Below are positions 1-6,754 of a stretch of DNA of 64,000 bases, one piece after another. A program made the translations under genes and the position numbers. Below the pieces are notes generated by a model. It was given only the letters and a program-made list of their open reading frames with translations. It was not told the origin of the DNA and did not search any database. The stretch is from JAFGNV01 sp964612485 (GTDB lineage Bacteria; Chloroflexota; Anaerolineae; 4572-78; J111), in the NCBI GenBank assembly GCA_964612485.1, contig CAZTFF010000022.1, forward strand, positions 1-64,000, read 5' to 3'. Numbering within the stretch: position 1 is the first letter of the stretch; every line of letters begins with the position of its first letter.

Positions 1-51
<51 letters not shown>

Positions 52-59
52 GGATGGTT

Positions 60-148
60 AATTTTTAATGATGAATTGTGAATTATTAATGGTGAACGGG
101 TTGTTTCATTGACAATTAATAATTAGTCATTCACAATTCACACTTAGA
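60..148. repeat. AT-rich imperfect inverted repeat between tRNA genes
   Basis: The left arm contains GAATTGTGAATTATTAAT and the right arm ATTAATAATTAGTCATTCAC followed by AATTCAC. They are near reverse complements and could fold into a long hairpin. The same element recurs at 229-316 on the other side of the tRNA-Ala(CGC) gene, and a shorter form occurs at 21818-21846. I infer a small dispersed, MITE-like or intergenic palindromic repeat. No coding potential is seen. Confidence 0.6.
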
Positions 149-150
149 CA

Positions 151-223
151 TGGAGCTGAGGGGATTCGAACCCCTGACCTCGACAGTGCGATTGTCGCGC
201 TCTCCCAGCTGAGCTACAGCCCC
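151..223 (-). tRNA. tRNA-Ala (CGC)
   Basis: A full 73-nt cloverleaf on the minus strand. The acceptor stem is GGGGCTG/CAGCTCC plus discriminator A. The D arm is GCTC/GAGC, and the anticodon stem CGACA/TGTCG has loop ATCGCAC, so the anticodon is CGC. The T arm is AGGGG/CCCCT with TTCGAAT. No 3' CCA is encoded (the next bases are TGT), so CCA must be added by nucleotidyltransferase. Confidence 0.95.
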
Positions 224-228
224 AGGTT

Positions 229-316
229 AATTATTAGTGGTGAATTGTGAATTATTAATTAGTGAATGAGTTTTCATCAACAATTAATAATTAGTCATTC
301 ACAATTCACAATTGAT
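229..316. repeat. second copy of the AT-rich inverted repeat
   Basis: Arms GTGAATTGTGAATTATTAAT and ATTAATAATTAGTCATTCAC plus AATTCAC are near-perfect reverse complements. Copy 2 is more symmetrical than copy 1 at 60-148. It lies between the tRNA and the end of moaA, and may also act as a bidirectional barrier hairpin. That role is inference only. Confidence 0.6.
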
Positions 317-360
317 AGAGTATACTCAGGCCCAGGGATTTGTCAAAAATCAGAAAGGTG

Positions 361-1341
361 TTACCCGCCGATCTGGCTCATGGTGCGGGCTTCGGGATGA
401 ATACCGTGTTTGAGCTGGTGCCCCACCGGTTTGTTTTTGATGGCCCGTTCAAACAAGGCAACCAAATCCTGATGGGTGCCGCTGTTCCGCAGCGTGCTTC
501 TAAAATTGATTTCCCGATCCGACAACAGGCACATCCGCATGCGGCCATCGGCGGTCAGGCGCATGCGGTTACAATCGTCGCAATAGGGATTGCTGACGGG
601 GCTGATAAAGCCTATGGTGCCTTCCGCCCCGGCCAGCCGGTAGACGCGCGCTTCGCCATCCAGGTTGCCGTTGTTGACGGCAAATAGCGATCCCAACTCC
701 GACTCAATCCAGCCTTGCACTTCTTCGCTGGATACGTAATTTTCCAGCGCAATCTCGGCGGGGCCGGCAAACGGCATCAGTTCGATGAAACGGATTTGCC
801 ACGGTTTTTTCAGGGTTAATCGCGCCAGTTCTATGGCGGCATCATCGTTGTAACCACGCACCACCACGGCATTGAGCTTGATGGGCGTCAACCCGGCTTT
901 TTCGGCGGCCTCGATCCCGGCCCAGGCTTTGTTGAGCGATCCCAGCCGCATCACGTTGGCAATTGTTTCCTTGCTCAAGGAATCCACGTGAATGTTGACC
1001 CGCTTCAGCCCGGCGTCGGCTAAATCCTGGGCAATGTAGGGCAGGCGGTAGCCGTTGGTGGTCATCACCAGTTGCTCCACGCCATCCACGCGCGCCAGTT
1101 TACGCACAATGTCCACAATGTCTTGCCGCAGGGTGGGTTCGCCGCCGGTGAGCCGGACTTTGTTGAAACCGGCTTCAACCGCCGCGCGCGCTACCTGCGC
1201 CAGTTCGCTGGAGGTGAGAAGTTCTGCCGTGGGCACAAACGTCAGCCCGTGCATCGGCATGCAGTAGACGCAGCGCAGGTTGCAGCGGTCGGTGAGGGAA
1301 ATGCGGAGGTAATTGATTTCCCGGCCAAACTCGTCTTTCAT
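361..1341 (-). CDS. moaA: GTP 3',8-cyclase MoaA (molybdenum cofactor synthesis)
   Basis: A radical-SAM enzyme that, with MoaC, turns GTP into cyclic pyranopterin monophosphate, the first step of molybdenum cofactor synthesis in the cytosol. The 326-residue product has the normal family length. The N-terminal CxxxCxxC cluster uses Cys20, Cys24 and Cys27. TGGEPTLR follows, and the second [4Fe-4S] site is the C-terminal CDDCNRMRL...MC set. It ends in the family's C-terminal Gly-Gly. The ATG at 1341 abuts the stop codon of the upstream regulator gene (1342), so the two are translationally coupled and probably one operon. No other moa gene is visible here. Confidence 0.95.
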   Translation of the reverse strand: MKDEFGREINYLRISLTDRCNLRCVYCMPMHGLTFVPTAELLTSSELAQVARAAVEAGFNKVRLTGGEPTLRQDIVDIVRKLARVDGVEQLVMTTNGYRLPYIAQDLADAGLKRVNIHVDSLSKETIANVMRLGSLNKAWAGIEAAEKAGLTPIKLNAVVVRGYNDDAAIELARLTLKKPWQIRFIELMPFAGPAEIALENYVSSEEVQGWIESELGSLFAVNNGNLDGEARVYRLAGAEGTIGFISPVSNPYCDDCNRMRLTADGRMRMCLLSDREINFRSTLRNSGTHQDLVALFERAIKNKPVGHQLKHGIHPEARTMSQIGG

Positions 1342-1992
1342 TTATTCCAGCACCAATTCAATCGATTGCGGTTCAAGGGGCTGGGGCACCTGGTAGGTGC
1401 AGTGGTCATCGCCGTGGGCAAAACAGGAAACGCGCACCGGTGTGGCCGCCAGCATCGTGTTGATCACATATTGATCCAGCGAGCAGATTTCCCGGTGATC
1501 TTTGACCACCTGGCGGTAGGGACAGGAATGAGTATTGATGCGATAAGTCTCGCCGTCCTGTTCCCAATCCACCACAAAGCCTTTTTTGGTTAAAAAGCCC
1601 ACCACATCGTCCAATCGTTCTTCAAAAGATTGGCCCTCTTTGGGCTGCGGCGCTTCATCGGCCAGGCGGCGGGCGATGTTGCTGAAAATATCGGCTAAAT
1701 CTTGTTTGGCCAGGTTTTCCCGGAGTTCATCGAGCAAATAGTTGGTTAAACTGTAATAATCTTCCGGGAACAACTCGTCCGCAGCGTCGGTGAGGCGGTA
1801 CACCTGCTGGGGCCGGCCCGGGCCGCTTTGATGGCGCACGGCGGGCGCGGAAATTAAATTTTCTGCTTGCAGCACGTTCAAATGATACCGCACGGCCATG
1901 GGCGTCATGCTGACCTCGGCGGCCAATTCTTCGACGGTGGCGGCTTCTTTTTCCTTTAAATATTCTATAATTCGCTGGCGGGTTGCATGCAT
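1342..1992 (-). CDS. HTH transcriptional regulator with cysteine-rich sensor domain (SufR-like)
   Basis: A 216-residue protein. The N-terminal winged HTH (residues about 1-75) shows VEELAAEVSMTPMAVRYHLN as the recognition-helix region, of the ArsR/DeoR type. The C-terminal domain carries Cys residues in CPYRQVV...HREICSL...VSCFAHGDDHCTYQV, resembling the cluster-binding domain of SufR-type repressors. It lies directly upstream of moaA with no gap, so it may regulate moaA in response to Fe-S, redox or metal status. The family resemblance is from motif pattern only, and the ligand is unknown. Start ATG at 1992. Confidence 0.75.
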   Translation of the reverse strand: MHATRQRIIEYLKEKEAATVEELAAEVSMTPMAVRYHLNVLQAENLISAPAVRHQSGPGRPQQVYRLTDAADELFPEDYYSLTNYLLDELRENLAKQDLADIFSNIARRLADEAPQPKEGQSFEERLDDVVGFLTKKGFVVDWEQDGETYRINTHSCPYRQVVKDHREICSLDQYVINTMLAATPVRVSCFAHGDDHCTYQVPQPLEPQSIELVLE

Positions 1993-2105
1993 GATTTATT
2001 CTGCCCTTTAGTAATGGTCAAGATAGAATTTTATCACGGAGCGGCGATAAAATCAACTTTATTTATAAATATTATAAAAATTATTTAATCGAGCGGCGGC
2101 CTGAA

Positions 2106-2135
2106 TTGACAAGGGGTCAGTCGCTGTGGTATATT
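2106..2135 (+). promoter_or_regulatory. sigma70-type promoter of the nuo operon
   Basis: TTGACA at 2106-2111, an 18-nt spacer, then TATATT at 2130-2135. It implies a transcript starting near 2142 and a leader of about 180 nt before the nuoBCD start. The divergent moaA-side regulator starts at 1992, so 1993-2105 probably also holds its minus-strand promoter. That stretch is AT-rich, but I see no consensus pair there. Confidence 0.6.
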
Positions 2136-2205
2136 TACCCCGTTTCCGGCCGGAGTCAGAGGCCGGCTTTCATCGATAAATAAATCCCCGCAAACTTATA
2201 CCGTA

Positions 2206-2240
2206 TTGGTGTTGGCCGCCCATCGGCCTTTCAACACCAA
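2206..2240 (+). promoter_or_regulatory. two-tier hairpin in the nuo leader
   Basis: TTGGTGTTG (2206-2214) pairs perfectly with CAACACCAA (2232-2240). Inside it GGCCG pairs with CGGCC around a CCCAT loop. A short T run (2245-2249) follows. It lies in the 5' untranslated leader, so attenuation or mRNA stabilisation is possible. That function is inference. Confidence 0.4.
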
Positions 2241-2319
2241 CCAATTTTTGGATGAACGCCCTCCGGAAGTTCATCAATATAGCAGTGACGCTTTTTGTTA
2301 GTTGGAGGATACAGACTTT

Positions 2320-4800
2320 ATGACCGTAACGTCATCCCCCCCCACCAACGGGAAAGTTGAAGTTCCCGAAGAATTGAAAAAAAATGTATTTATCGGTTCG
2401 CTTGATGCCCTGTATAACTGGGGCCGGGCTTACTCGCTGTGGCCGCTGACCATGGGCCTGGCCTGCTGCGCCATCGAGATGATTGCCACCGGCACCGCCC
2501 GGTACGATCAAGACCGCTTTGGCGCGGCGCTTTTCCGGGCCACGCCGCGCCAGGCCGATTTTATGATCGTGTCCGGAACCGTCACCAAAAAGATGGCGCC
2601 GATCATTGTGCGGCTTTTCAACCAGATGGCGGAACCCAAATATGTGATCAGTATGGGCGCTTGCGCTACCGGCGGCGGGCCGTTCAAAGAGGGCTACAAT
2701 GTTATTTCCGGCATCGACAAATACATCCCGGTGGACGTGTACGTGCCCGGCTGCCCGCCCACCCCGCAGGCGCTGCTGCACGGCATTATGCGGCTGCAAG
2801 AAAAAATTCGGGGTCAATCGGTTACGTCCGTACCCTGGTATCGCAAAGATCAACTCAATGAGGCCGCGCCCATGCCGCTGTTGGGGCCGGATCTGGTTGA
2901 CCAGCGCCAATTGCCCACCCTCAAAGACACCCTGGCCGAGATGAAACAAGCCGCCGAGCAGGTTGATGAAGAATCGGCAGAGGGGGACCCCCCGAAACGC
3001 AAAAAAGTGCCCAAACCGCCCAAGATTCCCACCTGGGATACCACCCCCACCGAGGAAACCGCCGACCTGGTCGTCGCCATCAACCGGGAACTGGGAGCCG
3101 AGGCCGCGGTTTCGGCGGAAACCAATACGCTGGTGGTGGACCGGCGGCATTTACTGGCCTTTGCCCGGCACGTTCACGATTCGCTGGGGTATGATCTGTT
3201 GAGCAATATCACCGGCGTTGATTACCAGGACCGCGAAGGCGATCGTTTTGAGGTGGTTTACCACGCCTACAGCACCGGCCGGCCCGATAAACCGATGCTG
3301 ACCTTCAAAGCCCGCGCGCCGGAAGATGATCCACAACTTTCCTCGCTGTACGGCGTCTGGAAAACCTGTTACCTGCAAGAACGGGAAATTTACGATCTGT
3401 ACGGTATCACCTTTACCGGCCATCCCAATATGAAACGCATTTTGCTGTGGGAAGGCTTCCACGGCCACCCGATGCGCAAGGATTACGAAGAAGCCTACTA
3501 TGAAGAACCGACCAAACCCTTTGGCAGCCGCTGGCCCGCCGGCCACCACGAACGCGCCGAAATGCAAAATCCGTTTGGCAAAAACGTGGTCTACCCCGAA
3601 GATTGGAATCCCAACGACTGGGCGCCGGCAGAAACCGAAGAGAATCTGGCCCACCTGATTGAGTCCCGCGATCTAAAAGAGGGCCTGGATTTTGATACCG
3701 ACCGCATTGTGCTCAATCTTGGCCCCCACCACCCCAGTACCCACGGCGTCTTCCGCATGGTGGTCACGCTCGACGGCGAAACCGTGATGGATTTGGAGCC
3801 GGTGCTGGGCTACCTGCACCGTAACCACGAGAAAATCGGCGAGCGCAATAGCTGGCTGATGAATATGCCCTTTACCGACCGGCTGGATTATCTCAACTCG
3901 ATGCAGAATAACCTGGGCTACGCCCTGGCCGTGGAAAAGCTGGGCGGCATGGAGGTGCCTGAACGGGCTGAATACATCCGCGTGATCATGGCCGAACTGA
4001 CCCGGGTTTTCAGCCATATGTCACTGGTGGGCTTTATGACCAACGACCTGGGCTGTATGTTCACCCCGCTGTTTTACGCTTTTGAAGGGCGGGAACGGGT
4101 GCTGGACCTGCTGGAAGAAGCCAGCGGTGCCCGGATGATGTGTAACTATATGCGTTTTGGCGGGGTGGCCTATGATGTTAACGATGATTGGCTGCAGCGC
4201 GCCGCCACCGTCACCGATACGTTGGAACGCGGCCTGGACGAGTTGAATACGCTCATCACCGGCAACGAGATTGTGCTTTCCCGGCTTAAAGGCGTGGGCT
4301 ACCTGCCGGCGGAAGAGTTGGTCAGCCACGGTGTGACCGGCCCGATGTTGCGGGCGGGAGGCATCCCTTACGATATTCGCAAAGTGGAGCCTTACAGCAT
4401 CTATGACCGGTTTGAGTTTGATGTTCCTACCCAAAACGACAGCGATGTTTTTGCCCGCTACTACCAGCGCATTCTGGAAGCGCGGGAAAGTATCAAAATT
4501 TTGCGGCAAGCCTTCAATGGCATCCAAGATACCGAATCGGGCGATATTTTGAGCGGCAAAAAAGCCCACACCACCAAAGTCCCGGCGGGCGAGGTCTATG
4601 TTCGCACCGAGCATTCCAAAGGCGAACTGGGCTACTACCTGGTGAGCAACGGCAGCGGCAACCCGTGGCGCTACCGGGTGCGCGCCCCCTCTTTCATCAA
4701 CCTCAACGCGCTGGCCGATATGTGCAAAGGCGGCAAAGTGGCCGATTGCATTGTGACCCTGGGAGCCATTGATATTGTATTAGGGGAGGTAGACCGCTAA
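2320..4800 (+). CDS. nuoBCD: NADH-quinone oxidoreductase subunits B, C and D fused in one chain (NuoBCD)
   Basis: Forms the peripheral arm of respiratory complex I. Residues about 1-190 are NuoB, with cluster N2 ligands Cys49-Cys50 (LACCAIEM), Cys115 (GACATGGG) and Cys145 (PGCPPTPQ). A charged Pro/Lys linker follows to about 245. NuoC is about 245-420 (ITGVDYQDREGDRFEVVYH, EREIYDLYGITF). NuoD is about 450-826 (LNLGPHHPSTHGVFR, GYLHRNHEKIGE, GAIDIVLGEVDR). B, C and D are usually separate genes, or only C and D are fused. The ATG at 2320 is chosen because GGAGG lies 11 nt upstream at 2304-2308. The TTG at 2302 would sit on that site. The stop overlaps the nuoI start by one base (TAATG). Confidence 0.95.
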   Translation: MTVTSSPPTNGKVEVPEELKKNVFIGSLDALYNWGRAYSLWPLTMGLACCAIEMIATGTARYDQDRFGAALFRATPRQADFMIVSGTVTKKMAPIIVRLFNQMAEPKYVISMGACATGGGPFKEGYNVISGIDKYIPVDVYVPGCPPTPQALLHGIMRLQEKIRGQSVTSVPWYRKDQLNEAAPMPLLGPDLVDQRQLPTLKDTLAEMKQAAEQVDEESAEGDPPKRKKVPKPPKIPTWDTTPTEETADLVVAINRELGAEAAVSAETNTLVVDRRHLLAFARHVHDSLGYDLLSNITGVDYQDREGDRFEVVYHAYSTGRPDKPMLTFKARAPEDDPQLSSLYGVWKTCYLQEREIYDLYGITFTGHPNMKRILLWEGFHGHPMRKDYEEAYYEEPTKPFGSRWPAGHHERAEMQNPFGKNVVYPEDWNPNDWAPAETEENLAHLIESRDLKEGLDFDTDRIVLNLGPHHPSTHGVFRMVVTLDGETVMDLEPVLGYLHRNHEKIGERNSWLMNMPFTDRLDYLNSMQNNLGYALAVEKLGGMEVPERAEYIRVIMAELTRVFSHMSLVGFMTNDLGCMFTPLFYAFEGRERVLDLLEEASGARMMCNYMRFGGVAYDVNDDWLQRAATVTDTLERGLDELNTLITGNEIVLSRLKGVGYLPAEELVSHGVTGPMLRAGGIPYDIRKVEPYSIYDRFEFDVPTQNDSDVFARYYQRILEARESIKILRQAFNGIQDTESGDILSGKKAHTTKVPAGEVYVRTEHSKGELGYYLVSNGSGNPWRYRVRAPSFINLNALADMCKGGKVADCIVTLGAIDIVLGEVDR

Positions 4801-6053
4801 TGTTTGGATGGGGAGTTGTAAAAGGATTAGGCGTCACCCTGAAGAATTTTGTCAATACTTATATTGACGATGCCAGATATATGTTCCGCAGCGCCACTAA
4901 CGAAGAAGCCTTTGCCCGGCGGCAGGGGCCGGTGGGTGACGGCCTGTTTACGGTAGAATACCCGGAGATGAAACTCAAAACGCCGGAGAACTTCCGGTTT
5001 TTGCCCATTTTGATCACCGATTACGAAGTTTTACCCGATGACCCGGCCTTTGATAAAGATCAATGGCTGGAACAGCATCGCTGCACGGCCTGCGGTATTT
5101 GCGCCAAGGTCTGCCCGCCGCAGTGTATCTGGATCGTGCGCGCCAGCGATCCCGAAACCGGCAAGCCCGTTACCAAAGCCGCCGAATTTTATATCGACAC
5201 CGACATCTGCATGAACTGCGGCTTTTGCGCCGAATACTGCCCCTTTGATGCCATCAAAATGGATCACGATTACGAATTGTCTGATTACGAGCGCGATGTA
5301 AGCCATATTCACGATGTTTTCCGGTTGACCAAACCCACCAGCTACTACGCCTCGATCCGGCCCACCTGGAACGCGCTCGAAGAAGAAGCCCGCCGCCAGG
5401 CCGAAGAAGAAAAGCGGCGCAAAGCCGAAGAAAGAGCCGCCGCGGCCAAGGCCAAAGCGGAAGCAGCCAAAGCTAAAAAACCGGCGGCAGATGCCGCGCC
5501 GTCCAAACCGGCGGCCAAACCCAAACGCTCGCCGGAAGAGATCAAAGCGCAGCGCGAAGCCATGCTGGCCAAAGAACAGGCCCGCGAGACGCAAAAAACC
5601 AACTCATCGGAACCAACAAAGGAGAAACCTGTGGAAGCAAAAGCAACCTCGACCCGTTTGGTCACCATTGAAGGTATTGGCGAGACATACGCCGCCAAAT
5701 TAAAAGAAATGGATCTGAGTACCGTTGAAGAGTTGCTGGAAAAAGGCAGTACCCCCCAAGGCCGCAAAGAATTGGCCGAACAATCCGGCATCAGCTCCAA
5801 GTTGATCTTACGCTGGGTCAACATGGCCGATCTCTTCCGCATCAAAGGCGTCAGCGAAGAAAACGCCGATTTGCTGGAAGCCGCCGGGGTGGACACCGTG
5901 CCGGAACTGGCCCAGCGTAACCCGCAAAACCTGCACCAGAAAATGGTGGAAACCAATCAAGAAAAAGAACTGGTCCGCCGGGTGCCGGGGGTCGGGCAGG
6001 TGGAATCTTGGGTAAAGCAAGCCAAAGTTTTGCCGCGCAAAATCACGTATTAG
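4800..6053 (+). CDS. nuoI: NuoI-type 2[4Fe-4S] ferredoxin subunit fused to a Lys/Ala-rich linker and DUF4332-like domain
   Basis: Complex I ferredoxin subunit linking the NADH module to cluster N2. Residues 90-160 hold two CxxCxxCxxxC sets (Cys95/98/101/105 and Cys137/140/143/147). The family normally ends soon after, near 160-200 residues. Here about residues 195-275 form a Glu/Lys/Ala-rich, probably helical linker. Residues 280-417 then form a helix-hairpin-helix-like region with repeated IEGIGETYAAKL, IKGVSEENADLLEAAGV and VPGVGQVESW, like DUF4332. The start overlaps the nuoBCD stop. No other nuo genes follow, so the rest of complex I must lie elsewhere. Confidence 0.85.
   Translation: MFGWGVVKGLGVTLKNFVNTYIDDARYMFRSATNEEAFARRQGPVGDGLFTVEYPEMKLKTPENFRFLPILITDYEVLPDDPAFDKDQWLEQHRCTACGICAKVCPPQCIWIVRASDPETGKPVTKAAEFYIDTDICMNCGFCAEYCPFDAIKMDHDYELSDYERDVSHIHDVFRLTKPTSYYASIRPTWNALEEEARRQAEEEKRRKAEERAAAAKAKAEAAKAKKPAADAAPSKPAAKPKRSPEEIKAQREAMLAKEQARETQKTNSSEPTKEKPVEAKATSTRLVTIEGIGETYAAKLKEMDLSTVEELLEKGSTPQGRKELAEQSGISSKLILRWVNMADLFRIKGVSEENADLLEAAGVDTVPELAQRNPQNLHQKMVETNQEKELVRRVPGVGQVESWVKQAKVLPRKITY
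5618..5633 (+). promoter_or_regulatory. internal ribosome binding site and in-frame GTG inside nuoI
   Basis: AAAGGAG at 5618-5624 is followed after a 6-nt gap by an in-frame GTG at 5631. That codon would start a protein of about 140 residues beginning MEAKATSTRLVTIEG and covering exactly the DUF4332-like domain. The site falls at the linker-domain junction. I infer that a free DUF4332-like protein may be made as well as the fusion, or that the fusion arose by joining two genes. Confidence 0.5.
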
Positions 6054-6080
6054 ACAAAAACTTGTTAGCAAACAAAAATC

Positions 6081-6116
6081 GGGACAACGGCCTGAATTTG
6101 CCTTTGTCCCTTTTTT
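6081..6116 (+). terminator. rho-independent terminator after nuoI
   Basis: GGGACAA (6081-6087) pairs with TTGTCCC (6104-6110), closing a loop of about 16 nt, followed directly by six T (6111-6116). It separates the nuo transcript from the DUF1858-type gene. Confidence 0.75.
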
Positions 6117-6163
6117 CATGAATAATCTATGGTCAGTTAATCAAATTTCAAGTGGGGGAATTT

Positions 6164-6637
6164 ATGATGTTGACCTATGCTGCCTTGGCTCTGGGCCTGA
6201 TTGGAATTGTGCTGGCCTGGAACGCCAACCGAAAAAACAAAGATTTAAAAGAACGCATTGTGCAAGTGAATAGTCGGGTCTACCATCTGCGCCGTGAAAT
6301 CCAGGAAACACAGGAAGCAGCGGCTCAAGAACGCACAAGTTTGAAGTTTGAGATCCTCAAATTGCATGGCGATCTCAAAGTAACGCCCGATATGCCCATT
6401 GGCCAGATCACGGCGCTTCACCCGCAGGCGGGGCAGGTGCTGGCCGGCTTCCACCTGGGTGGCTGCGCCAGTTGCGCGGTCGATGACCAGCAAACGTTGG
6501 CCGAAGCCGCCGGCGGTAATGACCGCGCGTTGGAACCCATCCTGGTGGCGCTCAACACCCTGGTGGCCGAAAGTGAAAACGGCGGCACGGTATCGCCGGA
6601 ACAACTGAAAGCGCCCAATGTAGCGTTGCAGGTGTAG
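6164..6637 (+). CDS. membrane-anchored coiled-coil protein with DUF1858-like CxxC domain
   Basis: About 157 residues. One N-terminal membrane helix (MLTYAALALGLIGIVLAW) is followed by a charged coiled coil (about 20-65) and a domain beginning VTPDMPIGQITALHPQAG. That domain continues into LAGFHLGGCASC, the signature of DUF1858, a small domain of unknown function often seen near redox and hybrid-cluster genes. The CxxC could be a redox or metal site. ATG 6164 is preferred over GTG 6152 because the weak purine-rich GGGGGA lies just upstream; ATG 6167 is equally possible. It is separated from nuoI by a terminator. Confidence 0.7.
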   Translation: MMLTYAALALGLIGIVLAWNANRKNKDLKERIVQVNSRVYHLRREIQETQEAAAQERTSLKFEILKLHGDLKVTPDMPIGQITALHPQAGQVLAGFHLGGCASCAVDDQQTLAEAAGGNDRALEPILVALNTLVAESENGGTVSPEQLKAPNVALQV

Positions 6638-6754
6638 AGAATTTTGGTAGGGGCGGTACGTCCTTACTTCAAAAATCATTAATCTATTGGAAATATGTGG
6701 CGGGCAGCCGGCTCGATGGCGTCCGCCACTTTTATGCCGCCAAAGTTGAAATTC

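Noticed and set aside
2332..3150. Minus-strand open frame opposite nuoBCD
   Set aside because: Gly/His-rich shadow of a high-GC gene with clear homology on the other strand.
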